From contig CALAJN010000014.1 of assembly GCA_937922675.1 (NCBI GenBank), forward strand, positions 124,001-188,000: a DNA stretch of 64,000 bases. Direction: 5' to 3'. The DNA comes from an uncultured Granulosicoccaceae bacterium (GTDB lineage: Bacteria > Pseudomonadota > Gammaproteobacteria > Granulosicoccales > Granulosicoccaceae). Below, piece by piece: positions 1 through 8,968 of this stretch (the stretch's first letter is position 1; each line of letters begins with the position of its first letter). Under the pieces are notes generated by a model, which searched no databases, was not told where the DNA came from, and worked only from the letters and a program-made list of their open reading frames with translations. The position numbers and the translations under genes are program-made.

Positions 1-638
1 GCCTGCGCCAGGATACCGGTGCGAGGGATTGCCCCGAAACTCGGCTTGTAACCGACCACACCGCAAAAAGCTGCTGGCCGAATGACCGAACCGGCTGTTT
101 GCGTGCCGATAGCCATCGGCACATGCCCCGCTGCGACGGCGGCAGCGGAACCCGAAGAAGAACCGCCAGGCGTACAACCGGGAGCGGCCGGATTGCGCGT
201 GTGCGAGGGCTGCATGAAGGCAAGCTCTGTAGTAACCGTCTTGCCCAGCACAACGGCACCAGCAGCTGACAGCCGCGACACAATGGCAGCATCCGATGTC
301 GGCACACGCCCCTCATCCAGCTGACACCCGTTGGCGGTGGGTATTCCTTTCGTGTCGATGATGTCCTTGAGGCCTATGGGTAGACCATGCAACGGACCAA
401 CACCGCGTCCGCGACGCCTGAGCACATCGAGCTCACGTGCTCGCTCAAGAGCAGACTCACCATCAAGCCAGGCCCAGGCGCCAATTGCCTTGTCAGGTTC
501 GGTTTCAGTTGCCGCGATGGTATCCAGACAGGTCGAGACCAGGGTTTCGCAGTCCAGCGCACCTGCGCCGAGACGATCCCGCAAGTCAAGCGCTGACAAC
601 GCGCCCGCACCTGACGAAGCTGCTGGTGTGTCAGTCAC
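1..638 (-). CDS. Amidase-signature hydrolase, N-terminal part (C-terminus beyond window edge)
   Basis: Amidase signature (AS) family enzyme that hydrolyses a carboxamide or related C-N bond; the substrate cannot be told. About 212 residues are visible and the frame stays open to position 1. The start is a GTG at 638, two bases after the stop of the TRAP permease gene, so the two are probably co-transcribed. Visible motifs are PIGLKDIID (catalytic Lys about residue 91), the Gly/Ser-rich GGSSSGSAAAVAAG (about 158-171) and IGTQTAGSVIRPAA, holding the expected nucleophilic Ser near 184. All three catalytic-triad positions are therefore present. A second AS amidase lies at 4318, on the other side of the TRAP genes. 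Family assignment is firm; a role in metabolising the TRAP substrate is inference. Confidence 0.9.
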   Translation of the reverse strand, partial: MTDTPAASSGAGALSALDLRDRLGAGALDCETLVSTCLDTIAATETEPDKAIGAWAWLDGESALERARELDVLRRRGRGVGPLHGLPIGLKDIIDTKGIPTANGCQLDEGRVPTSDAAIVSRLSAAGAVVLGKTVTTELAFMQPSHTRNPAAPGCTPGGSSSGSAAAVAAGHVPMAIGTQTAGSVIRPAAFCGVVGYKPSFGAIPRTGILAQ

Positions 639-640
639 GC

Positions 641-2062
641 TCAACGTGCTCCGTAGATCGCGTCAGGGAGGTGGAACACGATCGCCGGAAAGGTGTACAT
701 CAGCACCATGCTGACGATGACCATCGCAAGAAAGGGCAGCACGCCCTTGAAGATCTGTACCAGCTGCACTTGCGGTGGTGCTATGCCCTTGAGGTAGTAC
801 GCCGACATGGCCATTGGCGGGGTCAGAAAACTCGTTTGCAAGTTCAACGCGACCAGAATGCCAAAGAACAGGGGATCAATGCCAAAGATCTCAAGCAGAG
901 GCAGAAAGATCGGCACGAAGATGATGATGATCTCGGACCATTCGAGCGGCCAGCCCAACAAAAAGATGATCAGCTGTGCCAGCAACAGGAACTGCAGAGG
1001 CGTCAGATCAAGACCACCCACAAACTCCCCGATCAACTCCTCGCCGCCGAGATAGCTGAACACGGAGCTGAAGATGTAGCTACCCACAAATAGCCAGCAC
1101 ACCATGGCTGTGGTACGCACGGTCAGATAGACCGACTCACGCAGTCGCTGAAACGTCAGCGCCCTGTACACCAGTGCGAGCAGCAAGCCGCCCAGCGCGC
1201 CGATGGACGCCGCCTCGGTTGGTGTGGCGAGTCCAAACAGGATCGAACCAAGCACTGACAGGATCAGCACGGCAAGAGGGAAGAACGAGGTCAACACCAT
1301 CCACAAGAGCCTGCTGAACGGCACATCGGGGATCTCGTCCTTGGTCGGTTTGGGTGCTGCCGAAGGTTGGAGCATAGACCGAACCACGATGTAGATCAGG
1401 TACAGCCCCACCAGGGTAACGCCCGGTAACAAAGCCGCGGCGTACAAACGCACAATGGAAACCCCCGAGGCCGCTGCATAGACGATCAGCATGATCGACG
1501 GGGGTATCAATATGCCGAGCGTACCGCCCGCACAAATGATCCCCGATGCAAAGCTTGTGTCGTAACGCGCCTTGAGCATCTGCGGTAACGCCAGCAGGCC
1601 CATGAGTGTGACCACCGCACCAACGATACCGGTAGCGGTTGCGAACAAACCGCAGGTAATCAATGCAGCCACACCCATCGACCCTGGCACGTTGCGAGTG
1701 GCAATCGCGAGCGTTGAAAACAAGCGGTCAACGATGTTTGCACGCTCTACCACGTAGCCCATGAACAAGAACAAGGGCACAGCGGTGAGTACCTCGTTGG
1801 ACATTACCGTAAAGGTCTGATTGACGAACAGGTCGAACACTCGGCTATTGAGCAGGCCCTCTACATAGGTCGATAACTGTTCAAACAAGCCAGCGTCTTC
1901 TTCCAGACGATTGAATGAGCGGAACTGGCGCCGGTCATCAAAGTAGGCGTAGTAGCCAAAGCCAATACCCATTGCCATCAAGGTGAACGCAATGGGAAAG
2001 CCGAGAAACACCATGAAGATGAACAGCCCCAACATCATCAGGGCGATTTCAGGATTGCTCAT
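641..2062 (-). CDS. dctM: TRAP transporter large permease (DctM family)
   Basis: Twelve-helix-type large membrane subunit of a tripartite ATP-independent periplasmic transporter, which drives sodium-coupled uptake of an organic acid delivered by the binding protein. 473 residues, slightly longer than the usual 425-435 because of a soluble-looking insert at about residues 40-80 (after GFGYYAYF). Typical DctM signatures are present: hydrophobic start with FLGFPIAFTLM, GILIPPSIMLIVYAA near the middle, LQTSFLTPPMAMSAYYLKG near the C-terminus. The start overlaps the dctQ stop by 4 bp. Both TRAP systems in this window resemble the mannitol/chloroaromatic or 2-oxoacid (TakPQM-like) branch, so an alpha-keto acid or similar ligand is possible but unproven. 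Confidence 0.93.
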   Translation of the reverse strand: MSNPEIALMMLGLFIFMVFLGFPIAFTLMAMGIGFGYYAYFDDRRQFRSFNRLEEDAGLFEQLSTYVEGLLNSRVFDLFVNQTFTVMSNEVLTAVPLFLFMGYVVERANIVDRLFSTLAIATRNVPGSMGVAALITCGLFATATGIVGAVVTLMGLLALPQMLKARYDTSFASGIICAGGTLGILIPPSIMLIVYAAASGVSIVRLYAAALLPGVTLVGLYLIYIVVRSMLQPSAAPKPTKDEIPDVPFSRLLWMVLTSFFPLAVLILSVLGSILFGLATPTEAASIGALGGLLLALVYRALTFQRLRESVYLTVRTTAMVCWLFVGSYIFSSVFSYLGGEELIGEFVGGLDLTPLQFLLLAQLIIFLLGWPLEWSEIIIIFVPIFLPLLEIFGIDPLFFGILVALNLQTSFLTPPMAMSAYYLKGIAPPQVQLVQIFKGVLPFLAMVIVSMVLMYTFPAIVFHLPDAIYGAR

Positions 2063-2715
2063 CGTCCGCGCTCCGCATCATTGCCGGTTGATGCTCGGAT
2101 GGCGTCTCGGGCACTGCCGCCAAAACCTGCCGTCGTTGTTGCAGCGTCAGAAAGATCGGTCGCCTGCCTGGCCAACAGGTCCTCGGTTTCCTGCACGTCG
2201 TCCTCTGCTTCACGCCAGTAACCCTCACGCATGCACAGAAGGCATCGAAATACCTGCGCCACTCCCTGAATGAGCAACAGGATGCCAGCTGCCACGATGA
2301 TCGTCTTGAATTGATAAATCGGAATGCCGGCCGGGCTATTGACACTGACCTCGGTATAGCTCCAGGACTTGGCCGCGTACTTCCAACCGGCAAAGATCAG
2401 CGCAAGTACGCCTGGAAAGAAGAAGATCACATACAACAACAAATCGACCCGCGCCTGAGTACGTGGTGCCCACAAGCGGTACAGGAAATCCCCGCGCACA
2501 TGCCCACCACGCGACAGCGTGTACGCACCGCCCATCATGAACAGTGTTCCGTACATTATGAAGGACACATCCAATGCCCAGGGGGTGGGCTTATTGAACA
2601 CGTAGCGCACGAGCACCTCGTAGCTCATGCCAAAGGTCATCAGCATGATCAGCCAGGCGAAGGTCTTGCCAAAAGCTGCAGAGACCTGGTCAGCGAAACG
2701 GATGTAGCCGAGCAT
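2059..2715 (-). CDS. dctQ: TRAP transporter small permease (DctQ family)
   Basis: Small four-helix membrane subunit that partners DctM. About 218 residues from the ATG at 2715, which gives the usual short cytoplasmic lead before the first helix (KTFAWLIMLMTFGMSYEVLVRYVFNKPTPWA, split by the conserved Arg-Tyr). An upstream in-frame ATG at 2805 would add 30 residues with no family resemblance, and I cannot exclude it. The segment ALDVSFIMYGTLFMMGGAY and the GGHVRGDF motif are classic DctQ. The hydrophilic C-terminal tail of about 40 residues is rich in acidic and Ala residues. The gene overlaps dctM by 4 bp and follows dctP. Confidence 0.9.
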   Translation of the reverse strand: MLGYIRFADQVSAAFGKTFAWLIMLMTFGMSYEVLVRYVFNKPTPWALDVSFIMYGTLFMMGGAYTLSRGGHVRGDFLYRLWAPRTQARVDLLLYVIFFFPGVLALIFAGWKYAAKSWSYTEVSVNSPAGIPIYQFKTIIVAAGILLLIQGVAQVFRCLLCMREGYWREAEDDVQETEDLLARQATDLSDAATTTAGFGGSARDAIRASTGNDAERGR

Positions 2716-2803
2716 ACGAACAAGCACTCTGATAGCAGGTGGGACACAACCTTGGGCACAAACACGGCGGCCCAACGCAACCGAGCAAGCCTGCTCAATG
2801 ATC

Positions 2804-2820
2804 ATTCACACTCAGTGAAT
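2804..2820. repeat. Short inverted repeat at the dctP-dctQ junction
   Basis: ATTCAC-ACTCA-GTGAAT, perfect 6-bp arms with a 5-bp loop, in the spacer between dctP and the main dctQ start. It has no T-run on either strand, so it is not an intrinsic terminator. It could be an mRNA stem that helps set the higher dctP level typical of TRAP operons, or chance. Confidence 0.35.
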
Positions 2821-2871
2821 CACGCCATTTGAGCAGACTTGCCGTTGCGGTCTTTCTACTGCGCCTGCTTG

Positions 2872-4050
2872 TTACAGGGCGAGTCGGCCGGGGAAGTAAT
2901 GTTCGAAAGCAAGTGTCAGATCAGGTGCGTTCATGATCTCGTAGTAAGCCACTTGATCAACCCACTCACGCTGACTGTCCATGACGCGTTTCATGAACTC
3001 GTCCTTCTCAAGCTCCGGGATGAGCTTGTCCCAGGCTTCAAGCTGTGCGGACAGAATTTCACCAGGGGTACGGTGCACGGTCACGCCATCGTCCTCGGCC
3101 AGAGTCTTGAGATCTGCGGAGTAGCGACGCATGGCCTTGGCCGTATTCGCCGTGGAAACCGCCTCGACACCGTATTTGAGGATCGCGGCCAGGTCATCGT
3201 CAATGTCCTCGAGCATGTCATTGCTGAAGATGAACTCGAAGGCCTCGGACGCCTGATGGTAAGACGAGAGGTAATAGTTCTTGGCCACATCCTGCGCACC
3301 GAAGTCACGGTCGGATGAGGGGTTGTTGAACTCGAACGCGTCGATAACACCGCGCTCCATTGCCGGGACGATCTCGCCACCTGGCAACTGGGCAACCGAC
3401 ATGCCCATCGACTGCAACAGATCTGCGGCAAGACCTACTGTACGGTACTTCATGCCGTCAATATCAGCTACGCCATTGACTTCATCCTTGAACCAGCCAA
3501 AAGGCTGGGCGAACATCGGAAAGCCCATATAGCCGGTCACGTTCAAGCCCAGCTTGTCCTGCGTCAGCTCACGATAGAACTCCGCGCCACCGCCCTCATA
3601 GAACCAGCTCATCATCGTGGTAGCCGAGCCACCGAATACCGGGCCGGTTCCAAACAGTGACGCGGCCTTGTTCTTGCCGTACCAGTAGACCGGAACGGAG
3701 TGGGCGATATCGATCAAGCCGTCGCTGCAGGCATCGATAACCTGAAAAGCAGCAACGACTGCTCCTGCGGGCAGCACGTCGATCTTGAGGCGCCCGCCAG
3801 ACATTTCCTCGACCCGTGTGGCGTAGTCCTTGGCAAACTCCTGCCAGATATTGGCCTCGCCCCAGGAGGTCTGCAGCTTGAGTGTCAGCGGCTCCTGGCC
3901 AATAACGGCCGGTGCTGCAAAGATGCCCGTTGCGCCAGCAGCCGTGGCCGCCGCCGCACCCGCACCCTTTCTCAGAAAGGAACGTCGCGGAGTTGCCTCT
4001 TCTACTCCATCAGCTGATACCGTCGGCAGGCTCTCTTTTTTATCGATCAT
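2872..4050 (-). CDS. dctP: TRAP periplasmic substrate-binding protein (DctP family), Tat-exported
   Basis: Captures the transported ligand in the periplasm and hands it to DctQM. 392 residues. The N-terminus carries a twin-arginine signal (PRRSFLRKGAGAAAATAAG, about residues 21-39) ending near AAPAVIGQ, so export of a folded protein by Tat is expected. Family marks include TLKLQTSWGEANIWQEFA, the conserved FGWFKDEV and DIDGMKYRTVG segment with the ligand-binding Arg, and DAFEFNNPSSDRDFG. It resembles the TakP/mannitol-chloroaromatic group rather than C4-dicarboxylate DctP. It is first in the operon dctP-dctQ-dctM-amidase and is divergent from the amidase at 4318 across 267 bp that must hold both promoters. 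Confidence 0.93.
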   Translation of the reverse strand: MIDKKESLPTVSADGVEEATPRRSFLRKGAGAAAATAAGATGIFAAPAVIGQEPLTLKLQTSWGEANIWQEFAKDYATRVEEMSGGRLKIDVLPAGAVVAAFQVIDACSDGLIDIAHSVPVYWYGKNKAASLFGTGPVFGGSATTMMSWFYEGGGAEFYRELTQDKLGLNVTGYMGFPMFAQPFGWFKDEVNGVADIDGMKYRTVGLAADLLQSMGMSVAQLPGGEIVPAMERGVIDAFEFNNPSSDRDFGAQDVAKNYYLSSYHQASEAFEFIFSNDMLEDIDDDLAAILKYGVEAVSTANTAKAMRRYSADLKTLAEDDGVTVHRTPGEILSAQLEAWDKLIPELEKDEFMKRVMDSQREWVDQVAYYEIMNAPDLTLAFEHYFPGRLAL

Positions 4051-4317
4051 GTCCTTGTTTCTCCACGCGGGGTTGGGGAGCCGAAGAGACCAGCAACGGC
4101 GCGGTCAGGCTCGTTTTTATGCGCGCCGGCACAAGTCCTGTGCTTGAGCGGCTCTCCGAATATACGTTGTTTGGTTTCTCGCGTGCAAGACATCTGTCCT
4201 GGACCTTTTCGTGAAGCTGAGATTGAGACAAGCGGGCTGATTTCGGGGCGATCCCGGCGCAACCGACCCGTGCGTCGTAGACTCCAGCGTCTCCACTAGC
4301 CGCCCCCGAGCCTCACG

Positions 4318-5601
4318 ATGTCCGATAAGCAAGGTCCTGTTCGCGAACACCTTGAAGCCTCACTTGAGAAAGTCAGCAGACTCGGCGTCGAGGCAACCCG
4401 CATCTTCGTCGCTATTGATCGTGAGCGTGCACGCAGGGACGCAGACGCGGTCGATGCACGGGTGGCGGCGGGTGAATCCTTGCCTCTGGCCGGTGTGATC
4501 TGCTCGATCAAGGATATGATCGACCGTCACGGCGAGCGCACGACAGCGGGGTCACAATTGCTTGAGCGGAGCGCACCAGCGAGCGCTGATGCTGACGTTG
4601 TCACACAACTTGAAGTGGCAGGCGCGGTGATTCTGGGCCGCACCAACCTCACCGAATTTGCCTACTCAGGCGTTGGGCTGAACCCACATCACGGCACGCC
4701 TGGCTGTGTGTTCGATAAAAAACAGGTGCCGGGGGGATCCAGCTGCGGGGCGGCCCTGTCCGTAGCTCACGGTGTCTGTGATCTAGCCATTGGTACCGAC
4801 ACGGGAGGCTCGGTACGCGTGCCGGCCGCAATAAACGGTCTCTACGGCATCAAACCGACCGCCAGCAGCGTATCGACAACAGGAGTACATCCCTTGTCCT
4901 CGGTGATGGACAGCATTGGGCCGCTAAGCGCCGATTGGTCGCTAGCGCGACGCACATTAGAAGTGCTGCAAGGCAAGACCATCCCCAAAGCATCAGGCTC
5001 CGCAATACGCATGGGAGTTGCCAAGGGAGTTCTCACCGATTCTTTGGATGCGCCCGTCGATGCTGCGTTCGCCCACGCGCTCTCGCGGTTGAAGGAAGGC
5101 GGCATAGAACTGGTTGACGTCGACCTTGATTGGCTTGCCGAGGTGGCGCTGGCGAACCGGACCCTGGTGGCTTGCGAGGCGATGGATCAGTACGGTAGTG
5201 ACTTCAAGGAGCTTGAAAAATCGGGTGACGCACACGTTCTCAAGCGTATGCGTTTTGCCGAGAACATTGACAGGGATACGCGAGAAGCAGCAGAGGCACT
5301 GCGCATCGCCTCGATTGAGCGTTTTACCAAGGCTCTCGATTCTGCAGGTGTAACCGCAATAGTGGCACCCACTGTACCCATTGCCACACCCACCATCGCC
5401 GACGCCAAGGCAGGCTTTGAGACGATCAACACGCAGCTGCTGCGCAACACCTCGCTGATCAATTTCGTTGATGGATGCTCGGTAAGTCTGCCTGTGTCAT
5501 ACAACGAAAGTGTCCCGGGTGCCCTGATGGTCTCGGCAGCATCGAGTCAGGACGAGGCGCTGATCGAGCAGGCTGATGTGGTCGTGAAATTGCTTGGCTG
5601 A
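4318..5601 (+). CDS. Amidase-signature hydrolase
   Basis: Complete AS-family amidase of 427 residues. The catalytic Lys lies in GVICSIKDMID (Lys65), the Gly/Ser loop is PGGSSCGAALSVAHG (about 138-152), and the nucleophilic Ser sits in IGTDTGGSVRVPA (Ser165). One Ser of the usual GGSSSG run is Cys here. No signal peptide, so cytoplasmic. It is divergent from the TRAP operon, and the other amidase at 1-638 is only about 50% similar by eye in motif regions, so the two look like different subfamilies and not a fresh duplication. The specific substrate (for example allophanate-like, aryl-amide or urea derivative) is not readable from the sequence. Confidence 0.92.
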   Translation: MSDKQGPVREHLEASLEKVSRLGVEATRIFVAIDRERARRDADAVDARVAAGESLPLAGVICSIKDMIDRHGERTTAGSQLLERSAPASADADVVTQLEVAGAVILGRTNLTEFAYSGVGLNPHHGTPGCVFDKKQVPGGSSCGAALSVAHGVCDLAIGTDTGGSVRVPAAINGLYGIKPTASSVSTTGVHPLSSVMDSIGPLSADWSLARRTLEVLQGKTIPKASGSAIRMGVAKGVLTDSLDAPVDAAFAHALSRLKEGGIELVDVDLDWLAEVALANRTLVACEAMDQYGSDFKELEKSGDAHVLKRMRFAENIDRDTREAAEALRIASIERFTKALDSAGVTAIVAPTVPIATPTIADAKAGFETINTQLLRNTSLINFVDGCSVSLPVSYNESVPGALMVSAASSQDEALIEQADVVVKLLG

Positions 5602-5658
5602 ATTGCACCAGAGAGACTCGTACCTGCTCCATCTCAGCGCTTGCGCTACTATGCCGAA

Positions 5659-6129
5659 GTGAAACACCACCGCGCCATCTCGACGCTTCTAGCGCTTGCG
5701 CTGATCATTGCACCTGTCTCGTCTGGCGTGCATGTGGTCTCGGCACACGATATGGGTGAGCTGCATAGCCACGCCCACGCCCATCAGCGGGCGATGCCTC
5801 ATGTGCATCCACATCCATTTCACGACGACTCTCATGAACGCGGTGTGCATGAGCAGCACCCTGGCCATGAACACCATAAGCACGACCATCATGGTCACGA
5901 GCACCAAGCCCACAAAGGTCACGAGCATCCACCTCATGGCACGAGCCACGAGACCGACTTTTGCGAGCTGCTCCACTTGCACGCGGGCGCGGCAGCTCTG
6001 GCCGCTTCATGTTCCCTCGTGGAGCACCCGCATCCTGCATCCGAATCGCGCGTATCGGCACACTGCACTCAATTGCCCGGCGCGCGGTCGCTTGCGCCTA
6101 TTGCACGAGGCCCCCCGCCACTTTCCTGA
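5659..6129 (+). CDS. Exported histidine-rich protein, likely zinc-binding, at the head of the zinc operon
   Basis: 156-residue protein from a GTG start at 5659, which puts Lys-His-His directly before a clean signal peptide (ISTLLALALIIAPVSSGVHVVSA). A TTG at 5641 would add six residues. The mature part is extraordinarily His-rich from about residue 33 to 105, with runs such as HSHAHAH, HVHPHPFHDD and HEHHKHDHHGHEH, followed by a Cys-containing segment (DFCELLHLHAG) and a C-terminal Arg-Gly-Pro-Pro. The small size, His clusters and C-terminal R-x-P-P resemble DUF2946/DUF2607-type small proteins that sit in metal-uptake operons. Position directly before the DUF2796 gene supports a periplasmic Zn(II) buffering or delivery role; that role is inference. 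Confidence 0.75.
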   Translation: MKHHRAISTLLALALIIAPVSSGVHVVSAHDMGELHSHAHAHQRAMPHVHPHPFHDDSHERGVHEQHPGHEHHKHDHHGHEHQAHKGHEHPPHGTSHETDFCELLHLHAGAAALAASCSLVEHPHPASESRVSAHCTQLPGARSLAPIARGPPPLS

Positions 6130-6198
6130 ACTGACTCAACTGCGTTAAGTAGCGCACTGTCCGGCGCGCCAACAAAACTCAATCAGGAAACTGGATCA

Positions 6199-6768
6199 AT
6201 GTACTTGAAAACAAGCATAGCTCTGACGCTCGCGCTCTCGACTGCCGCCGCCGCCAGTGAACGCGAGCACGATAGCCACGAACATGGTGTGGCCACATTG
6301 GATGTCGTTATCGATGGCAATGCGATGCTCGCTACCCTCGAAAGCCCTTGGGCGAATCTGGTCGGCTTTGAACACAAGCCGTCAACCGATGAACAGCGAG
6401 ATGCCGTAGCCAAGGCAAAGGCCCTGCTTGAAGATGGCATGTTGGCTCTCGGTATTGACGACGCGGCGGGATGTACGCTGCAATCCGCTGAACTCAACAG
6501 TTCAATGGCGATGGACGCACACGACGAGCACGGTCACGACGACGAGCACGATCAAGACCATGGTGACGAGTCACCCCACTCGAAAGTCAGCGTCAACTGG
6601 GCCTTTTCGTGTGAAAACCCGGACGCCATGTCTGCACTCACGCCTACATTGTTCGATAACTTCGAAGGTATCGAGACCTTGTCAGTGCAGATGGCCGGAC
6701 CCGGAGGACAATCAGCGCAAGAGTCAACCATGGGTAGCGCCACAGTCAACTTGTCAGCCGTTCAGTAA
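6199..6768 (+). CDS. zrgA: DUF2796 family periplasmic zinc-uptake protein (ZrgA-like)
   Basis: 189 residues with a signal peptide (MYLKTSIALTLALSTAAAA). The mature start EREHDSHEHGVATLDV is the hallmark of DUF2796, in which a His-rich leader is followed by a conserved core. A second metal-rich stretch, HDEHGHDDEHDQDHGDE, lies at about residues 110-130. The Vibrio cholerae ZrgA protein of the ZrgABCDE zinc-uptake system belongs to this family, and the following genes here supply the matching ATPase, FtsX-like permease and DUF3299 component. Proposed role: periplasmic Zn(II) binding for the system. No obvious Zur operator was found by eye. Confidence 0.85.
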   Translation: MYLKTSIALTLALSTAAAASEREHDSHEHGVATLDVVIDGNAMLATLESPWANLVGFEHKPSTDEQRDAVAKAKALLEDGMLALGIDDAAGCTLQSAELNSSMAMDAHDEHGHDDEHDQDHGDESPHSKVSVNWAFSCENPDAMSALTPTLFDNFEGIETLSVQMAGPGGQSAQESTMGSATVNLSAVQ

Positions 6769-6835
6769 ATCGAGATTGATTCCGATCGGATTCGGCAACG
6801 GACTCACGGCTGGTTAGGAGACGACCTGACACACC

Positions 6836-7594
6836 ATGAGACAGGAAACGCAGGAGACCAGCCCAACAGCGGCCTTGATCAACCTGGAACGGGTGCGTTT
6901 CAGTTGGACTGCTGCGCCGTCGCCGACCATCGACATCAAGCAGTTCCGAGTGGAGGCTGGTAAACGTGTGTTTCTGCGAGGCCCCTCTGGCAGCGGCAAG
7001 ACAACCTTGTTGAGTCTTGTCGCTGCCGTCATACCACCCGACAAGGGCGTGATAGAAATTGCCGGGACTGATCTTTCAACACTGCAGGGAGCAGCAAGAG
7101 ATCGGTTTCGCGCAGACCACATGGGGATCGTTTTCCAGCAGTTTAATCTTCTGCCTTTTCTAAGCGTTGCCCAGAACGTGACCCTGCCCTGTCGCTTCTC
7201 AAGCGCGCGCCGGCAGCGTGCACAAGCGGACAGTGGCTCATTGGAGGCCGAAGTATGTCGCTTGCTGCTAGCGCTAAAACTCGATGCGGGTGCCTTGCTA
7301 CACCGCCCCGCCATGTCCTTGTCGGTCGGGCAGCAACAGCGTGTAGCAGTCGCTCGTGCCTTGATCGGTAGACCGCCGCTGGTTATCGCAGATGAACCCA
7401 CCTCGGCACTGGACACAGACACCCGAGATGCCTTTCTGGAACTCTTGTTCAAAGAGATCGACGCGACTGGCGCATCACTCCTCTTCGTCAGCCATGACAA
7501 GGGGCTCGCCGAACGGTTTGATCAGCAACTAGACTTGCCGACCCTGAACCGAGCCGAAACGCCGGGTGCTGACATGACACTTCAAGATCGCTGA
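6836..7594 (+). CDS. ABC transporter ATP-binding protein of the Zrg-type zinc system
   Basis: 252-residue nucleotide-binding subunit of the LolD/MacB type. Walker A GPSGSGKTTLL (Lys55), Q-loop in VFQQFNLLPF, signature LSVGQQQRVAVARAL, Walker B LVIADEPTSALD and the switch His in FVSHD are all intact, so it should hydrolyse ATP. It has a short insert (about residues 121-137) between the Q-loop and the signature. The next gene, starting 5 bp after its stop, encodes an FtsX-fold permease, which is the normal partner for this ATPase class. Operon context with DUF2796 and DUF3299 proteins points to zinc uptake and not to lipoprotein export, although LolD-like sequence alone would not tell. Confidence 0.9.
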   Translation: MRQETQETSPTAALINLERVRFSWTAAPSPTIDIKQFRVEAGKRVFLRGPSGSGKTTLLSLVAAVIPPDKGVIEIAGTDLSTLQGAARDRFRADHMGIVFQQFNLLPFLSVAQNVTLPCRFSSARRQRAQADSGSLEAEVCRLLLALKLDAGALLHRPAMSLSVGQQQRVAVARALIGRPPLVIADEPTSALDTDTRDAFLELLFKEIDATGASLLFVSHDKGLAERFDQQLDLPTLNRAETPGADMTLQDR

Positions 7595-7599
7595 CAGAC

Positions 7600-8853
7600 A
7601 TGCTGGATATTGCTTGGCAGAGTCTACGCAATCGGTGGTCCACTGCCTTACTTGCGGTGTTTGCCATTGCGATCAGTGTGGCCTTGATCCTCACAGTCGA
7701 TCAGGTGAGACGGGATGCTCGGACCGCCTTTGTACAAACCGTATCGGGCACAGATCTCGTTGTAGGTGCGCGAAGTGGCGCCGTGCAACTGCTGCTGTAC
7801 TCGGTTTTTCGCATTGGCAACGCGACCAACAATATGAGTTGGCAGAGTGCAACCGAGATTGCAGAACGCCGGGAAGTGGCTTGGACAATTCCCTTGTCGC
7901 TTGGGGATTCCTATCGCGGATACCGTGTGCTCGGTACCAATCAGGGTTACTTCACCCATTACCGCTTTGGACGCGACCGCCAGTTAAGTCTGAGCGATGG
8001 CGTGGTATTCGATGACCTCTTCGATGTCGTGCTCGGCAGCGAGGTTGCCCGTGAACTTGAACACAAGCTAGGCGACCAGATCATCATCGCCCATGGCACG
8101 GGCAGCGTGGGTCTGGCCACTCACGACAACCAACCGTTCAAGGTCGCGGGCATTCTTGCCCCCACGGGCACACCGGTTGACCGCACCGTTCATGTGTCGC
8201 TTGAAGGTATCGAGGCGGTACATGTTGACTGGCGAAACGGCATGCAAGTCCAGGGGGAAGGTACGTCTGCGGATGTGATTCGTGACATGGATCTTGAGCC
8301 ATCCGAGATCACGGCCATGATGGTTGGCCTTAAAACGCGCGGTACCGTCTTTCGCGTGCAGCGTGCGATCAACAATTATCGCGCCGAGCCATTACTCGCC
8401 ATTTTGCCCGGGGTTGCCCTGCAGCAACTCTGGGATTTGGTGGGGGTTGCAGAGACCGCGCTACTGGCGGTTTCCGCCGTGGTGGTGCTTGCAGGTCTGA
8501 TCAACTTGATATCCGTTTTGCTGTCCAGCCTTGCCGAACGGCGTCGGGAGATGGCCATCCTGCGCTCAGCTGGCGCATCGCCCGGCACAATCTTCCGCTT
8601 GTTGTGCCTGGAATCTACCCTGCTTGCACTTGCCGGCATCGTAGCCGGCTTTGTACTGCATCAATTGACCATTCAGCTGGTGAGCGCCATTCTGAGCACG
8701 CGCTTCGGCATGGATTTACCGAGTCACCTGCCTGGCGTGTCGGAGCTGTTGCTGTGCATCGCCATTCTGGTCGGCGCTATCATTGCAGGGGCTATACCCG
8801 CATGGCGTGCCTATCGGCAATCACTGGCAGACGGGATGGCACAGCGAACATGA
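7600..8853 (+). CDS. FtsX/MacB-fold ABC permease of the Zrg-type zinc system
   Basis: 417 residues. One N-terminal membrane helix (about 14-34, STALLAVFAIAISVALIL), a large extracytoplasmic domain (about 40-275) and three C-terminal helices (about 280-310, 330-360 and 380-405) give the four-helix FtsX/MacB topology. The linker LLSSLAERRREMAILRSAGASPGTIFRLLCLES is the conserved FtsX motif; it contacts the ATPase. The periplasmic domain is only about 235 residues and lacks an obvious metal-binding His cluster, so metal specificity must come from the DUF2796, DUF3299 or His-rich partners. The spacing to the ATPase gene is 5 bp. Confidence 0.88.
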   Translation: MLDIAWQSLRNRWSTALLAVFAIAISVALILTVDQVRRDARTAFVQTVSGTDLVVGARSGAVQLLLYSVFRIGNATNNMSWQSATEIAERREVAWTIPLSLGDSYRGYRVLGTNQGYFTHYRFGRDRQLSLSDGVVFDDLFDVVLGSEVARELEHKLGDQIIIAHGTGSVGLATHDNQPFKVAGILAPTGTPVDRTVHVSLEGIEAVHVDWRNGMQVQGEGTSADVIRDMDLEPSEITAMMVGLKTRGTVFRVQRAINNYRAEPLLAILPGVALQQLWDLVGVAETALLAVSAVVVLAGLINLISVLLSSLAERRREMAILRSAGASPGTIFRLLCLESTLLALAGIVAGFVLHQLTIQLVSAILSTRFGMDLPSHLPGVSELLLCIAILVGAIIAGAIPAWRAYRQSLADGMAQRT

Positions 8854-8968
8854 GACCCCTGCCACACACTCTACCGACGATCAGGCACGACCACTGTCCC
8901 ACACACGTTTCACTCTTGCACCCCCACGAACGAATAACCGTCCCTCCAGTCGAAGACGACACCAGACG

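Noticed and set aside
437-1093. Long plus-strand open frame of 218 codons
   Set aside because: It is antisense to the dctM gene and the amidase gene, Gln/Arg-rich by shadow codon bias, with no family resemblance.
5584-5608. GTGAAATT...AATTGCAC near-inverted repeat before the His-rich gene, considered as a Zur box
   Set aside because: One arm mismatch, AT-poor centre, and no match to the usual gammaproteobacterial Zur pattern GAAATGTTATA; it also lies inside the amidase 3-prime end.
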